This document shows positions 36,634 to 45,121 of a stretch of 64,000 bases of DNA, piece by piece. The notes below the pieces were generated by a model, which had not been told where the DNA came from, made no database searches, and saw only the letters and a program-made list of their open reading frames with translations. A program made the position numbers and the translations under genes. Numbering within the stretch: the stretch's first letter is position 1; every line of letters begins with the position of its first letter. Source of the stretch: Kutzneria kofuensis (GTDB taxonomy: Bacteria > Actinomycetota > Actinomycetes > Mycobacteriales > Pseudonocardiaceae); contig NZ_JACHIR010000001.1 of the NCBI RefSeq assembly GCF_014203355.1, forward strand, positions 5,706,038 to 5,770,037, in the 5' to 3' direction.

Positions 36634-37310
36634 CACAACATCTCCAGCAGCTCGGTGAGTGCGGCCGCCACCGGGGCCGGGTCGGTCGCGGGGGCCAGGT
36701 GGTTGGACGCCAGCTCCCGCACCGGCCAGCCCGATTCCCGTGCGGCGGCGGCATGTTCGGCGTACGTCTCGGTCAGCAGCAGGTAGCCGCTGGGGCCGTC
36801 CCACTCGGCGGAGGGCCGCTGCTCCTTGAGGAACTCGACGGCCACCTCCGGCTCCTCCTCGGTCATCTCCGCCCGCAGGGCCTCGTCCAGCTCCGCGAAC
36901 GGGTTCGGGGTGAACCAGTCCGACCAGCGCGGCAACTGCCCCTCACGGGCCGACGCCCGCAGCGCGGCGAACCGGGCCGGCTGCAGCTGCCGGAAGCTCT
37001 GGCCCGGCGTGGGCAGCTCGGCGTCCACGTACACCAGGCCGGCGACCATCTCGTCCAGTTCGGCGGCGAACGCGGGCAGCAGCGGCCCGGCGCCGCTGTG
37101 CCCGACCAGCACGGCCGGCTCGGTCAGCTCCACCTCGTCCATGGCGTCGGCGAACGCGCCGATCAGCCGCTGGTGCACCGGCGCCGCGCTCACCGTGACC
37201 CGAAGGTCGACGAGACAGGACTCGACGCCACCCGCCGCCAGCGTGTCGGCCAGCGGCCGCAGGCTCGCCGGACCGAGATAGGGACTGTGCACGAGAACGA
37301 CGGTGGGCAT
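36633..37310 (-). CDS. Alpha/beta hydrolase
   Basis: 225-residue serine-hydrolase fold: strand-turn VVLVHSPYLGP with the oxyanion region, nucleophile elbow VLVGHSGAGPLLP (Ser), acid in a later loop, and a C-terminal histidine in ASNHLAPATDP. Substrate unknown; resembles small esterase-like proteins. ATG at 37310 is chosen since upstream residues are not conserved and would run into the divergent cobQ start. CATCAT lies 7 nt upstream of the ATG, a weak leaderless signal. Confidence 0.83.
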   Translation of the reverse strand: MPTVVLVHSPYLGPASLRPLADTLAAGGVESCLVDLRVTVSAAPVHQRLIGAFADAMDEVELTEPAVLVGHSGAGPLLPAFAAELDEMVAGLVYVDAELPTPGQSFRQLQPARFAALRASAREGQLPRWSDWFTPNPFAELDEALRAEMTEEEPEVAVEFLKEQRPSAEWDGPSGYLLLTETYAEHAAAARESGWPVRELASNHLAPATDPAPVAAALTELLEML

Positions 37311-37351
37311 GACGAGGATGATGGCAGTCCGAGGAAGCGGGGAGGGACACT

Positions 37352-38884
37352 GTGGGCGCATTGCTGGTCGCCGGCACGACATCCGATGCCGGCAAGAGCG
37401 TGCTGGCCGCCGGCATCTGCCGCTGGCTGGCGCGGCGAGGCGTGCGTGTCGCCCCGTTCAAGGCGCAGAACATGTCCAACAACTCGGCCGTGACGGTCGA
37501 GGGCGGCGAGATCGGGCGGGCGCAGGCGCTGCAGGCGGCGGCCTGCGGGCTGGAGCCGAGCGTCCGGTTCAACCCGGTGCTGCTCAAGCCCGGCGGCGAC
37601 CGCAGCTCACAGGTGGTGGTGCTCGGAAAGGCCGTCGGCGAGGTCAGCGCGATGTCCTATCGGGACCGCAAGCGTGAGCTCTCCGTGATCGCCCAAACGG
37701 CCCTTGCGGAGCTCCGATCGGAATTCGACATCGTCATCTGTGAAGGCGCAGGTTCACCCACTGAGGTCAATCTGCGGGCCACTGATATCGCGAACATGGG
37801 CCTCGCGCGGGCCGCGAACCTGCCGGTTGTCGTCGTCGGCGACATCGACCGCGGCGGCGTGTTCGCTCATCTCTTCGGCACGCTGGCGCTGCTCGAACCG
37901 GCAGACCAGGCGCTGATCGCCGGTTTTGTCGTCAACAAGTTCCGCGGCGACCCGGCGCTGCTCGAGCCGGGACTGCGCCAACTGCGCGGTGTCACCGGCC
38001 GTCCGGTGTACGGCGTGCTGCCGTGGCGTGAGGATCTGTGGCTGGACGCCGAGGACTCGCTGTCCTATGTGGCCGATGGCGTGATCGGCCGTCCGGCCCC
38101 GCCGGTGGGCGAGCAGTGGCTGCGGGTGGCGGTTGTGCGGCTGCCTCGCATCTCCAACGCCACCGATGTGGAGGCACTGGCCGGCGAACCCGGCGTCGCC
38201 GTGCGCTTCGTCACGGAGCCGTCGCGGCTGACCGACGCGGATCTGGTCGTGCTGCCCGGTTCCAAGGCCACGGTGTCCGATCTGGACTGGCTGCGCCGCA
38301 CCGGCCTGGCCGACGCGGTGCGGGCGCACGTGCGGCGCGGGCTGCCGCTGCTGGGCGTCTGCGGCGGCTTCCAGATGCTCGCCCGGACCATTTCCGACGA
38401 CGTCGAGTCGGGCGCGGGCGAGGTGCCCGGCCTGGGCCTGCTCGACACGGCCATCGGCTTCGCCGCGGACAAGACGCTGACCCGGCCGGCCGGCAAGGCG
38501 TTCGGCCACGCGGTCACCGGCTATGAGATCCACCACGGTCGCGTGCTGCGCCGCGGGCCCCGGCTGGACGGGCTGATCGAACTGTCCGATGGCGACACCG
38601 AGGGCGTGGTGGCCGGGCCGGTCATCGGCACCCACTGGCACGGCCTGCTGGAGAACGACGGCTTCCGCCGGGAGTTCCTGCGCTGGGCGGCGGCCACGGC
38701 CGGCCGTGACGGCTTCACGGCCGCCGAGGGCACGTCCTTCGCGGCCGCCCGGGCGGCCCAGCTGGACCTGCTCGGCGACCTGGTCGAGCAGCACATGGAC
38801 ACCGACGCGCTGCTCGCCCTGATCGAGCGCGGAGCCCCCGGTGGGCTTCCTGTGCTGCCGCCGGGGGCTCCGCCGCTCGACTGA
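37352..38884 (+). CDS. cobQ: Cobyric acid synthase (adenosylcobyrinate a,c-diamide amidase)
   Basis: Glutamine-dependent amidase adding four amide groups to cobyrinate diamide in cobalamin synthesis. N-terminal dethiobiotin-synthetase-like ATPase ([42 protein letters not shown]) and a C-terminal triad-type glutaminase with Cys337 ([10 protein letters not shown]) and a His near 428 (GTHWHGLLE). GTG start follows GGGAGGG. No cobalamin riboswitch is seen in its 41-bp divergent gap, in contrast to cobN. Length 510 is normal. Confidence 0.93.
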   Translation: MGALLVAGTTSDAGKSVLAAGICRWLARRGVRVAPFKAQNMSNNSAVTVEGGEIGRAQALQAAACGLEPSVRFNPVLLKPGGDRSSQVVVLGKAVGEVSAMSYRDRKRELSVIAQTALAELRSEFDIVICEGAGSPTEVNLRATDIANMGLARAANLPVVVVGDIDRGGVFAHLFGTLALLEPADQALIAGFVVNKFRGDPALLEPGLRQLRGVTGRPVYGVLPWREDLWLDAEDSLSYVADGVIGRPAPPVGEQWLRVAVVRLPRISNATDVEALAGEPGVAVRFVTEPSRLTDADLVVLPGSKATVSDLDWLRRTGLADAVRAHVRRGLPLLGVCGGFQMLARTISDDVESGAGEVPGLGLLDTAIGFAADKTLTRPAGKAFGHAVTGYEIHHGRVLRRGPRLDGLIELSDGDTEGVVAGPVIGTHWHGLLENDGFRREFLRWAAATAGRDGFTAAEGTSFAAARAAQLDLLGDLVEQHMDTDALLALIERGAPGGLPVLPPGAPPLD

Positions 38885-38887
38885 GCG

Positions 38888-39331
38888 TCAGTGCGAGGTC
38901 GAGGTGGCCGTCGTGCTGGTCGGCGCGGCCGAGGAGCTCGGCTGCGCGCCGCGGTCCACGTTCAGGATCGCCTTGGCCACGTCGCCGCCGCCGGCGCCGA
39001 GGCCGGTCGCGTAGTTGGAGATGATCTCCTGCTCACGCGCCGGGTCGGTCTGCTGGCCGCCCGCCGAGGTGCGGATCTTCTGCACCGTCGCGGAGGCCTC
39101 GCCGCGCTGCTTGAGCAGTTCGATGATCTGCTTGTCGAGGCTGTCGATGATCTTGCGCTGCTCCGCGATCGAGGCGGACGGGTCGCCCGTCGGCACCGGC
39201 GGCGCCTGGCCGGCCGGCAGCGAGGACGGCGCCTCCTTGCTCGGGGAGCAGGCCGCCGCGGCAAGCAGGGCCACCCCACCCAGACCGGTCAGCGCGGCCC
39301 GGCGGGACAGGCTGGTACTGCGGACGTCCAT
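38888..39331 (-). CDS. Exported lipoprotein with an AroQ (chorismate mutase-like) domain
   Basis: 147 residues. Twin-arginine-type leader (SRRAALTGLGGVALLAAAAC) ending in a lipobox Cys, a Pro/Ser spacer, then an AroQ-like helical domain: IDSLDKQIIELLKQRGEASATV, QTDPAREQEIISNYATGLG, AKAILNV. The pattern follows the first helix and the conserved Arg/Lys/Glu positions of type II chorismate mutases. A Ser/Thr-rich tail ends the protein. ATG at 39331 follows GTGAGG. Secreted chorismate mutases exist in mycobacteria; a lipid-anchored form is unusual. Convergent with cobQ. Confidence 0.77.
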   Translation of the reverse strand: MDVRSTSLSRRAALTGLGGVALLAAAACSPSKEAPSSLPAGQAPPVPTGDPSASIAEQRKIIDSLDKQIIELLKQRGEASATVQKIRTSAGGQQTDPAREQEIISNYATGLGAGGGDVAKAILNVDRGAQPSSSAAPTSTTATSTSH

Positions 39332-39402
39332 CGAGAACCTCACATAAGCAGGTCTTCGGCACGATCATTGCCCTTGCGCGCCCGATCGTAGGACCTCGCT
39401 CG

Positions 39403-40110
39403 TCAGGCCCGTTCGGCGGTGTGCCGCTCGAGGAGCTCGTCGAGGAACGTGCCGGCCTCGCAGGCGGCCCGTTCCGGGTCGCCTGCGCGCACCGCGTCCA
39501 GGATCCCGTCGTGCGAGATCTGCCCCGACTCGCGCGGCGAGATGTTCACCGTGGCGGCCACGCTGGCCCGCACGACCTCGGTCAGGCCGCGGTGCAGCTC
39601 GGTCAGCAGCGCGTTGTGCGAGGACTGGACGATCAGCAGGTGGAAGGCGGTGTCCCGCTCGATCATCGCCTCCCAGGCCTGCTCGGCGGCGGCCTGGTTG
39701 CGCTCGGCCAGCACGGCCTCCAGCTGGGCGATGTCCTCGGCTGTTCGGTGCCGGGCGGCCAGCCGCGCGCCCTCCACCTCCAGTGTGCGGCGCACCTCCA
39801 GCACCTCGCGTAGCTCGTCGCCGACGAGCCGTCGGACCGCGCCGGACAGCTCGCTGGTGGCGCGCACGAACGTGCCGTCGCCCTGGCGGACCTCGAGCAG
39901 GCCGGCGTGGGCGAGGGCGCGGACCGCCTCACGGACCGTGTTGCGGCCGACACCGAGCGCGCTGACCAGTTCGGGTTCGGCGGGTATGCGCTGGCCGACG
40001 GGCCACTCCCCGGACGAGATCGCCTTTCGCATCTGCTCGATCACCTGGTCCACGAGGCCGGTGCGGCGAGTAGTGGCCAACGGCACGGGGTCATCCTCTC
40101 GTCCGGACAT
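39403..40110 (-). CDS. GntR/FadR-type transcriptional regulator
   Basis: Winged helix at the N-terminus (GLVDQVIEQMRKAISSGEWPVGQRIPAEPELVSALGV split over two lines of the family logo, then GRNTVREAVRALAHAGLLEVRQGDGTFV) and an FCD ligand domain (RTLEVEGARLAARH; ERDTAFHLLIVQSSHN). FCD proteins sense small acids through a metal site. ATG at 40110 or GTG at 40086 may be used. Divergent from the MFS transporter, whose promoter holds a CTATG/CATAG palindrome, so it probably controls that transporter. Confidence 0.86.
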   Translation of the reverse strand: MSGREDDPVPLATTRRTGLVDQVIEQMRKAISSGEWPVGQRIPAEPELVSALGVGRNTVREAVRALAHAGLLEVRQGDGTFVRATSELSGAVRRLVGDELREVLEVRRTLEVEGARLAARHRTAEDIAQLEAVLAERNQAAAEQAWEAMIERDTAFHLLIVQSSHNALLTELHRGLTEVVRASVAATVNISPRESGQISHDGILDAVRAGDPERAACEAGTFLDELLERHTAERA

Positions 40111-40111
40111 C

Positions 40112-40127
40112 CTATGTTTGCCATAGT
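40112..40127 (+). promoter_or_regulatory. GntR operator overlapping the MFS gene -10
   Basis: CTATGTTTGCCATAG (40112-40126), an inverted repeat with 5-bp arms, overlaps CATAGT (40122-40127), which lies 6 nt before the GTG at 40134. Repressor binding would cover the -10 element. Confidence 0.5.
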
Positions 40128-40133
40128 GTGACA

Positions 40134-41408
40134 GTGGCGACCCAGCACCGTGTGCCGGACCGAACTCCGTCGACCGAACAGAGTGCCATCCGACGCAACC
40201 AGACAGCGCATTTGCTTGAGCCGGCAACGAAACCGCGCTCGCGACACGCCGTGCTGGCCGGAACCACCCTGCTGGCGGTTGCGGTCACGCTGGCGGCGGC
40301 CAACCTCCGCATCTCCGTGACCAGTCTGTCCTCGGTGCTCGGCGACGTCCAGCGTGGACTCACCGCCGGCTCCGCATGGGCGAGCGCGGTGACCGCCGCT
40401 CCGTCGATCTGCTTCGGCCTGGCGGCCCTGTTGTCGCCGTGGCTGGCCCGCCGGATCGGCGGCGGCCCCGCCATCGCCGTGGCGCTGGCCGTGCTGACCG
40501 CGGGCCTCGCCGTCCGGGTGCTGGCCGGAGCGGGGCTGCTGCTGGCCGGCACGTTCATCGCCTGTGCCGGCATCGCCGTGTGCAACGTGCTGGTGCCCGT
40601 CGTGGTGAAGGAGTCGTTCCCGAACCGGATCGGCCTCGTCACCGGCTTCTACAGCTCGTCCATGGCCGCCGGCAGTGCCGTCGCCGCCGCCGTCACCCCG
40701 CCGCTGGAGACCGCCGCCGGCGGCTGGCGACCCGCGCTCGCGGCGTGGGCCATCCCGGCCGCGCTGGCGCTGGCGGTGTGGCTGTTCGGCGCCCGCAAGG
40801 ACACCGATTTCGTCACCGATGCCCAGCCCCAGCACGCCGCCCGGAACCTGCTGCGGGTGTCGATGGCGTGGGTGTTCACCCTGCTGTTCTCGGTCCAGTC
40901 GATCTACGCGTACGTGATCATGGGCTGGCTGCCGGAGATCCTGCGCGACGCCGGCATCGGCCGCGACACCGCCGGCGTGCTGCTCGGCGTCACCATGGTC
41001 ATCGCGGTGCCGCTCAACCTGTTCGTGCCGGCCGTCGCGGCCAAGCTGCGGGCCCAGTCCGGCGTGATGATCGGGTTGACGGTGGCGCCGGTGCTCGGCG
41101 TGCTCGGCCTGATGTTCGCGCCGGCCTTCGTGCCGCTGCTGTGGGCGATCCTGCTCGGCGCCGGCATGGCGATCTTCCCCGTGGTGCTGACCATGATGGC
41201 GCTGCGCACCCGCACGTCCGCGGAGACCACGCAGCTGTCCGGCATGTCCCAGGGCTTCGGCTACCTGATCGCCGCCGGCGGCCCGTTCGCCGCCGGCCTG
41301 GTGTACGGCTGGCTCGGCTCCTGGACCGTCCCCCTGATCCTGGTGCTCGGCATCCTCGCCGCCCAGGCCACCCTCGGCGCCATCATCGGTCGTCCCCACT
41401 ACATCTAA
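40134..41408 (+). CDS. MFS transporter, CynX/NimT family
   Basis: 424-residue permease with twelve predicted hydrophobic segments after a 38-residue cytoplasmic tail. Family features: AAANLRISVTSLSSVLGDVQ, SPWLARRIGGG between helices 2 and 3, FIACAGIAVCNVLVPVVVKE, VIMGWLPEILRDAGIG and MSQGFGYLIAAGGPF. CynX/NimT proteins are associated with cyanate or nitroimidazole transport, but substrate is not predictable. GTG at 40134 fits a leaderless start. It ends 28 bp before a large hairpin. Confidence 0.88.
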   Translation: MATQHRVPDRTPSTEQSAIRRNQTAHLLEPATKPRSRHAVLAGTTLLAVAVTLAAANLRISVTSLSSVLGDVQRGLTAGSAWASAVTAAPSICFGLAALLSPWLARRIGGGPAIAVALAVLTAGLAVRVLAGAGLLLAGTFIACAGIAVCNVLVPVVVKESFPNRIGLVTGFYSSSMAAGSAVAAAVTPPLETAAGGWRPALAAWAIPAALALAVWLFGARKDTDFVTDAQPQHAARNLLRVSMAWVFTLLFSVQSIYAYVIMGWLPEILRDAGIGRDTAGVLLGVTMVIAVPLNLFVPAVAAKLRAQSGVMIGLTVAPVLGVLGLMFAPAFVPLLWAILLGAGMAIFPVVLTMMALRTRTSAETTQLSGMSQGFGYLIAAGGPFAAGLVYGWLGSWTVPLILVLGILAAQATLGAIIGRPHYI

Positions 41409-41436
41409 CCCGCGCCCCTGTCAACCCCTCCGCGCT

Positions 41437-41483
41437 CGGAACGGACCATTCCTCAACTCCGAGTTGAGGAATGGTCCGTTCCG
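41437..41483. terminator. 23-bp-arm palindrome between MFS and mycothione reductase genes
   Basis: Arms 41437-41459 and 41461-41483 are perfect reverse complements with a single unpaired base between them. Core GGACCATTCCTC is identical to the map/hydrolase hairpin. Located between convergent genes, so it can end both transcripts. Confidence 0.85.
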
Positions 41484-41504
41484 AACCTGGCAGGCGGGGT
41501 GTGG

Positions 41505-42884
41505 TCAGGCATCGAGGGGGAGCTTCAGGAGGGCGTTCTCGATCAGCTCGGGCATGGCCGGGTGGATCCAGTACTGGCCGCGGGCCATCTCCCGGGCGCT
41601 CAGGCCGAAGCTCATGGCCTGGATCAGCGTCTGGATCAGGGTGGGCGCCTGCGGGCCGATGATGTGCGCGCCGAGCAGCTGCCCGGTGGCGGGGTCGGCG
41701 ATCAGCTTGGCGAAGCCGGTGGTGTCCTCCATCGCCCAGCCGTAGGCGATGTCGGCGTAGTCCTGGCTGGCCGTCACGTAGCGGATGCCGCGCTCGCGGG
41801 CCTGCTGCTCGGTGAGGCCGACGGAGCCGATCTGCGGCGAGGAGAACACACCGTGCGGCACGAACCGGTGGTCGGCGTCGATCGGCGCGTCGGGGTGCAG
41901 CAGGTTGTGCTGCACGATCCGGGCCTCGTGGTTGGCGACGTGCTTGAGCTGGTAGTCGGAGCTGACGTCGCCGAGCGCCCAGATGCCGTCGACGACGGTC
42001 CGCTGCTTCTCGTCCACGACGACCCGGCCGTCCCGGTGCAGAGTGACGCCGGTGGCCTCGACGTCGAGCAGGTCGGTGTTGGGAATCCGGCCGACCGCGG
42101 CCAGCAGGACATCGCCCTCGACGACCTCGGCGCCGCGCGGCGTCTCCAGGTGCAGGCGGATCGAGCCGTCCTCGACGCGTTCGACGCGGACGGCCTTGGC
42201 GTTCAGCCGAACGTCCCACTTCTTCGCGGCGATGTCGGTGAAGCGGGCGGCGATCTCCTCGTCCTCGGCGCGCAGCAGCACGCCGGAGCGGGCCACGACC
42301 GTGACCTCCACGCCGAACGAGGCGAACACGTGCGCGAACTCGGTGGCGACGAAGCCGCTGCCCAGCACGATCATCCGGCGCGGCAGCTCGTCGAGGCGCA
42401 TCACGTCCTCGTTGGTGAGGAAGCCGACCTCCTCGATGCCGGCCACGTCCGGCACGACCGGCCGCGAGCCGGCGGCGATCACGAACCGGTCGGCGGTGAT
42501 GACCTCGCCGGTGCCGGTGTCGAGCGTCTTGGGGCCGACGAAGTGGGCCTGGCCCTCGTACACGGTGACGTTGGCGTTGCCCTCCATCCGCCACCGCCGG
42601 CCGCCGGCCGCGATCGGGTCGATCCGGCCGAACACCCGGTCCCGGATCTCGGGCCAGCGCACGCCGTGCAGCTCCTCGTCCACGCCCAGCCGCGCCGCGC
42701 CGGCCGGGGTGGCCGCGACGTCCGCGGTGTGCACGAACATCTTGGTGGGGATGCACCCCACGTTCAGGCACGTGCCACCGAACACGCCCTTCTCGACGAT
42801 CGCCACGTCCCAGTCGGCGAAGCGCTCGTCGACGATCGAGTTGCCGGATCCGGTGCCGATTACCACCAAGTCGAAGTGCCGCAC
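41505..42884 (-). CDS. mtr: Mycothione reductase
   Basis: NADPH-dependent flavoenzyme that reduces oxidised mycothiol, the main actinobacterial low-molecular-weight thiol. FAD loop [14 protein letters not shown], redox-active Cys39 and Cys44 in [18 protein letters not shown] loop [13 protein letters not shown], second FAD motif [22 protein letters not shown] and the C-terminal [14 protein letters not shown] with the catalytic His. GTG at 42884 gives the family start [10 protein letters not shown]; the open frame before it runs into the PEBP terminator. Length 459 is typical. Confidence 0.93.
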   Translation of the reverse strand: MRHFDLVVIGTGSGNSIVDERFADWDVAIVEKGVFGGTCLNVGCIPTKMFVHTADVAATPAGAARLGVDEELHGVRWPEIRDRVFGRIDPIAAGGRRWRMEGNANVTVYEGQAHFVGPKTLDTGTGEVITADRFVIAAGSRPVVPDVAGIEEVGFLTNEDVMRLDELPRRMIVLGSGFVATEFAHVFASFGVEVTVVARSGVLLRAEDEEIAARFTDIAAKKWDVRLNAKAVRVERVEDGSIRLHLETPRGAEVVEGDVLLAAVGRIPNTDLLDVEATGVTLHRDGRVVVDEKQRTVVDGIWALGDVSSDYQLKHVANHEARIVQHNLLHPDAPIDADHRFVPHGVFSSPQIGSVGLTEQQARERGIRYVTASQDYADIAYGWAMEDTTGFAKLIADPATGQLLGAHIIGPQAPTLIQTLIQAMSFGLSAREMARGQYWIHPAMPELIENALLKLPLDA

Positions 42885-42901
42885 ATACCCATCAAACAGG
42901 A

Positions 42902-42932
42902 AGGGTGGCCGGAGGATTCCCCCGGCCACCCT
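42902..42932 (-). terminator. hairpin after PEBP gene
   Basis: AGGGTGGCCGG (42902-42912) pairs with CCGGCCACCCT (42922-42932), 11 bp with a 9-nt loop, in the gap between the PEBP and mtr genes. Confidence 0.7.
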
Positions 42933-42948
42933 CGGTGTAATGGATTCG

Positions 42949-43491
42949 TCAGTGTGAGTAGACCGGCGTGATGATCGCCCGGGCCAGCGTGTGGAAGGCG
43001 AGGTTGAAGCTGACCACGGCGGCGGAGGTGTCCGGCGTGACCTCCAGCTGCTCCACGTCCACCGCGTGCACGACGAAGTAGTACCGGTGCACCTGGTCGC
43101 CCTGCGGCGGGGCCGCGCCGCCGTAGTTGGCGGTGCCGAAGTCGGTGCGGGTGTGGAACGCGCCTGCGGGCAGCGAGTCGTCGCCCGCGCCCGCGCCGGT
43201 GGGGAGCTCGGTGACCGAGGCCGGGATGTTGACCACGAGCCAGTGCCAGAAGCCGGACGGGGTGGGGGCGTCCGGGTCGAAGCAGGTCACCACGAAGCTC
43301 TTGGTCTCCGCGGGGAAGCCCGCCCAGCTCAGCTGGGGCGAGGTGTTGTCGCCGCTGACGCCCATGCCGTTGAAGACCTGGGCGTTGGGCAACTGTTGGC
43401 CGTCCGTGACGTCCTTCGAAGTGACCTCGAACGAGCCGACCGCGGGAAGCAGCTCGTAGGGGTCCGGTGCGACGGGACGATCGAGACTCAT
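42949..43491 (-). CDS. YbhB/YbcL family phosphatidylethanolamine-binding-like protein (PEBP)
   Basis: 180-residue all-beta PEBP fold. Conserved segments: [65 protein letters not shown] split in the family as GGxxPPxGxxHRY, and FVVHAVD. The anion-binding pocket residues (DPDAP, HW, GG-PP-G-HRY) are present. Function in bacteria is unclear. ATG at 43491 follows GGAGGCC; the longer frame starting at 43527 overlaps more of the divergent region without conservation. Confidence 0.9.
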   Translation of the reverse strand: MSLDRPVAPDPYELLPAVGSFEVTSKDVTDGQQLPNAQVFNGMGVSGDNTSPQLSWAGFPAETKSFVVTCFDPDAPTPSGFWHWLVVNIPASVTELPTGAGAGDDSLPAGAFHTRTDFGTANYGGAAPPQGDQVHRYYFVVHAVDVEQLEVTPDTSAAVVSFNLAFHTLARAIITPVYSH

Positions 43492-43572
43492 GGTGTGGCC
43501 TCCGTGACGCGGGGTTGTCGGAGCCAACCCTAGTCCGGATCGGCGATACGGACTCGTCGACGCTGTGCAACC

Positions 43573-43600
43573 TAGACCCCCGATCGGGCGTCACTAAGAT
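43573..43600 (+). promoter_or_regulatory. promoter of the polysaccharide deacetylase gene
   Basis: TAGACC (43573-43578; four of six to TTGACA) and TAAGAT (43595-43600) with 16-bp spacing; the start codon at 43638 then has a 30-nt leader with GGAAGG. Confidence 0.45.
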
Positions 43601-43637
43601 GAGTGATGCTCAATTACGGGGTGGAAGGTTCGGTCGC

Positions 43638-44435
43638 GTGCGTGCTCCCTTGGTCGCTGTCGCCGTCATTGTGACGGTTGCCCTGCTAGCTGGGTGTCAA
43701 GCCGGCACCGAACGTTCCGTCGCGGGCATGGCCCCCGACACCACCAGTAGCTCCCCGACTCCGACGAGTAGCACGACGACCACCATCGCCGCGCCGCCGA
43801 GTGTCCAGCAGCCGTACCCGTTCGGCCAGACCCAGGCCAACGCTCCCGCCATTGTCGGCGGGAAAGCGCCGGTGGTGCGCCGGATCGACACCACCAAGCC
43901 GTACGTGTTCATCACCATCGACGACGGCGCCGTGCGTGATCCCCACGCGCTCGAACTGATCAAGCAGTCCGGCGCGCGGCCGACCCTGTTCCTGAACGAG
44001 CGGTACGTGCACGGGCACGAGGACTACTTCAAGCAGTTGCAGGACCAGGACGATCTGGTCATCGGCAACCACACGGTCAGCCATCCGGATCTGTCCAAGA
44101 TGTCCTATGCCGCGCAGAAGAAGGAGATCTGCGACGACTCCGACGCCTTCGCCCGGGCGTTCGGCCACCGCCCCACCCTGTTCCGGCCGCCCTTCGGCAA
44201 CTACAACGCCGACACGCAGCGGGCCGCCGCCGACTGCGGGCTGAAGGCGGTCATCCTGTGGACCGCGGCCGTGAACGACGGCGTCGTGCAGTTTCAGGCC
44301 GGCAACAAGCTCAAGCCCGGCGACATCGTGCTGATGCACTTCCGCAAGACCTTCGTGCAGGACTACACGGCGTTCATCAACCGCGCCAGGCAGGACGGCC
44401 TGACGCCGGTCCCGCTGCCGGACTTCCTGGCCTGA
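43638..44435 (+). CDS. Lipoprotein polysaccharide deacetylase (CE4/NodB)
   Basis: 265 residues. Lipoprotein leader MRAPLVAVAVIVTVALLAGC, Ser/Thr-rich linker, then a NodB domain: motif 1 VFITIDDGA (the TFDDG equivalent, Asp-Asp), motif 2 IGNHTVSHPDLSKM (the zinc HxxxH), motif 3 RPPFGNYN, motif 4 with W (ILWTAAVND), motif 5 IVLMHF. Likely trims N-acetyl groups from peptidoglycan or another surface glycan. GTG at 43638 is chosen for the ribosome binding site and the signal peptide; an ATG at 43599 overlaps the -10 box. Confidence 0.88.
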   Translation: MRAPLVAVAVIVTVALLAGCQAGTERSVAGMAPDTTSSSPTPTSSTTTTIAAPPSVQQPYPFGQTQANAPAIVGGKAPVVRRIDTTKPYVFITIDDGAVRDPHALELIKQSGARPTLFLNERYVHGHEDYFKQLQDQDDLVIGNHTVSHPDLSKMSYAAQKKEICDDSDAFARAFGHRPTLFRPPFGNYNADTQRAAADCGLKAVILWTAAVNDGVVQFQAGNKLKPGDIVLMHFRKTFVQDYTAFINRARQDGLTPVPLPDFLA

Positions 44436-44448
44436 TCAAGCCCGGAAG

Positions 44449-45030
44449 TCAAGCACTGTCCCGCGTCGGCGCCAGCACCGCGAACGCCTCGTCCATGAGC
44501 TTGTTCGGCTCCACGGTCGGGCCGGCGGCCAGCCAGTGCCGGCAGACGACGTCGAAGACGGCGAGGGCGGTGCTGGCCAGCACGTCGGCTTTGAGCGCGG
44601 AGACGGATCGGGCCTGCAAGGCGTCGGTCAGGAGCTTGCGCCAGCGGTCCTGCTTGTCCTGGTGACGGGCCCGCAGCGACGGCGTCTCGTTGATCAGGCG
44701 GAGCAACGCCATGGCCTCGTCGGTGCGGTGCAGCATGGGCGCGAGCAGCACGGCGCAGGCCGTGCGCAGTGCGGTCCAGGGCGGTTCCGACGCCGGGCGG
44801 GCGGCGACGGCGGCGGCGAGTTCCTCGCCGAGGTCGTAGAGCAGGCCGAAGACGGTGTCTTCCTTGGTGGGGAAGTAGCGGAAGAAGCTGCGCCGGGACA
44901 GGCCGGCGGCCTCGGCGATCTCGTCGACGGTGGTCTGCTCGAAGCCGCGCTCGACAAAAAGGGCGAAGGCGGTCTCGGCGATCTCGGTCCGCATCGCCAG
45001 CCGGGCCCGCGCCCGCAACCCCTCCGTCAT
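44449..45030 (-). CDS. TetR-family transcriptional regulator
   Basis: 193 residues with a typical TetR helix-turn-helix: EIAETAFALFVERGFEQTTVDEIAEAAGLSRRSFFRYFPTKED shown as ERGFEQTTVDEIAEAAGLS then RRSFFRYFPTKEDTV, and a helical ligand domain. ATG at 45030 lies 7 nt after TACACT (45038-45043), a leaderless arrangement; a start at 45054 would include the -10 box. Divergent from the SDR gene; a 7-bp-arm palindrome lies between. Confidence 0.88.
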   Translation of the reverse strand: MTEGLRARARLAMRTEIAETAFALFVERGFEQTTVDEIAEAAGLSRRSFFRYFPTKEDTVFGLLYDLGEELAAAVAARPASEPPWTALRTACAVLLAPMLHRTDEAMALLRLINETPSLRARHQDKQDRWRKLLTDALQARSVSALKADVLASTALAVFDVVCRHWLAAGPTVEPNKLMDEAFAVLAPTRDSA

Positions 45031-45037
45031 GTCTCTG

Positions 45038-45043
45038 AGTGTA
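45038..45043 (-). promoter_or_regulatory. -10 element TACACT of a likely leaderless TetR mRNA
   Basis: Read on the minus strand, TACACT is followed by CAGAGAC and the ATG at 45030. Confidence 0.55.
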
Positions 45044-45057
45044 GCCGAGGGCATCGA

Positions 45058-45083
45058 ATGACACAGGTGGCACTCAGTGTCAT
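45058..45083. promoter_or_regulatory. probable TetR operator in front of the SDR gene
   Basis: ATGACAC (45058-45064) and GTGTCAT (45077-45083) are reverse complements 12 bp apart; CATACT (45081-45086) overlapping the right arm is a possible -10 for the SDR gene. Confidence 0.55.
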
Positions 45084-45121
45084 ACTGGGCTCAAACGGCC
45101 CCCGATACCCGGAGACACGCC

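Noticed and set aside
37311-37351. Cobalamin riboswitch in front of cobQ
   Set aside because: The gap is only 41 bp and contains no B12 box; the only riboswitch is at cobN.
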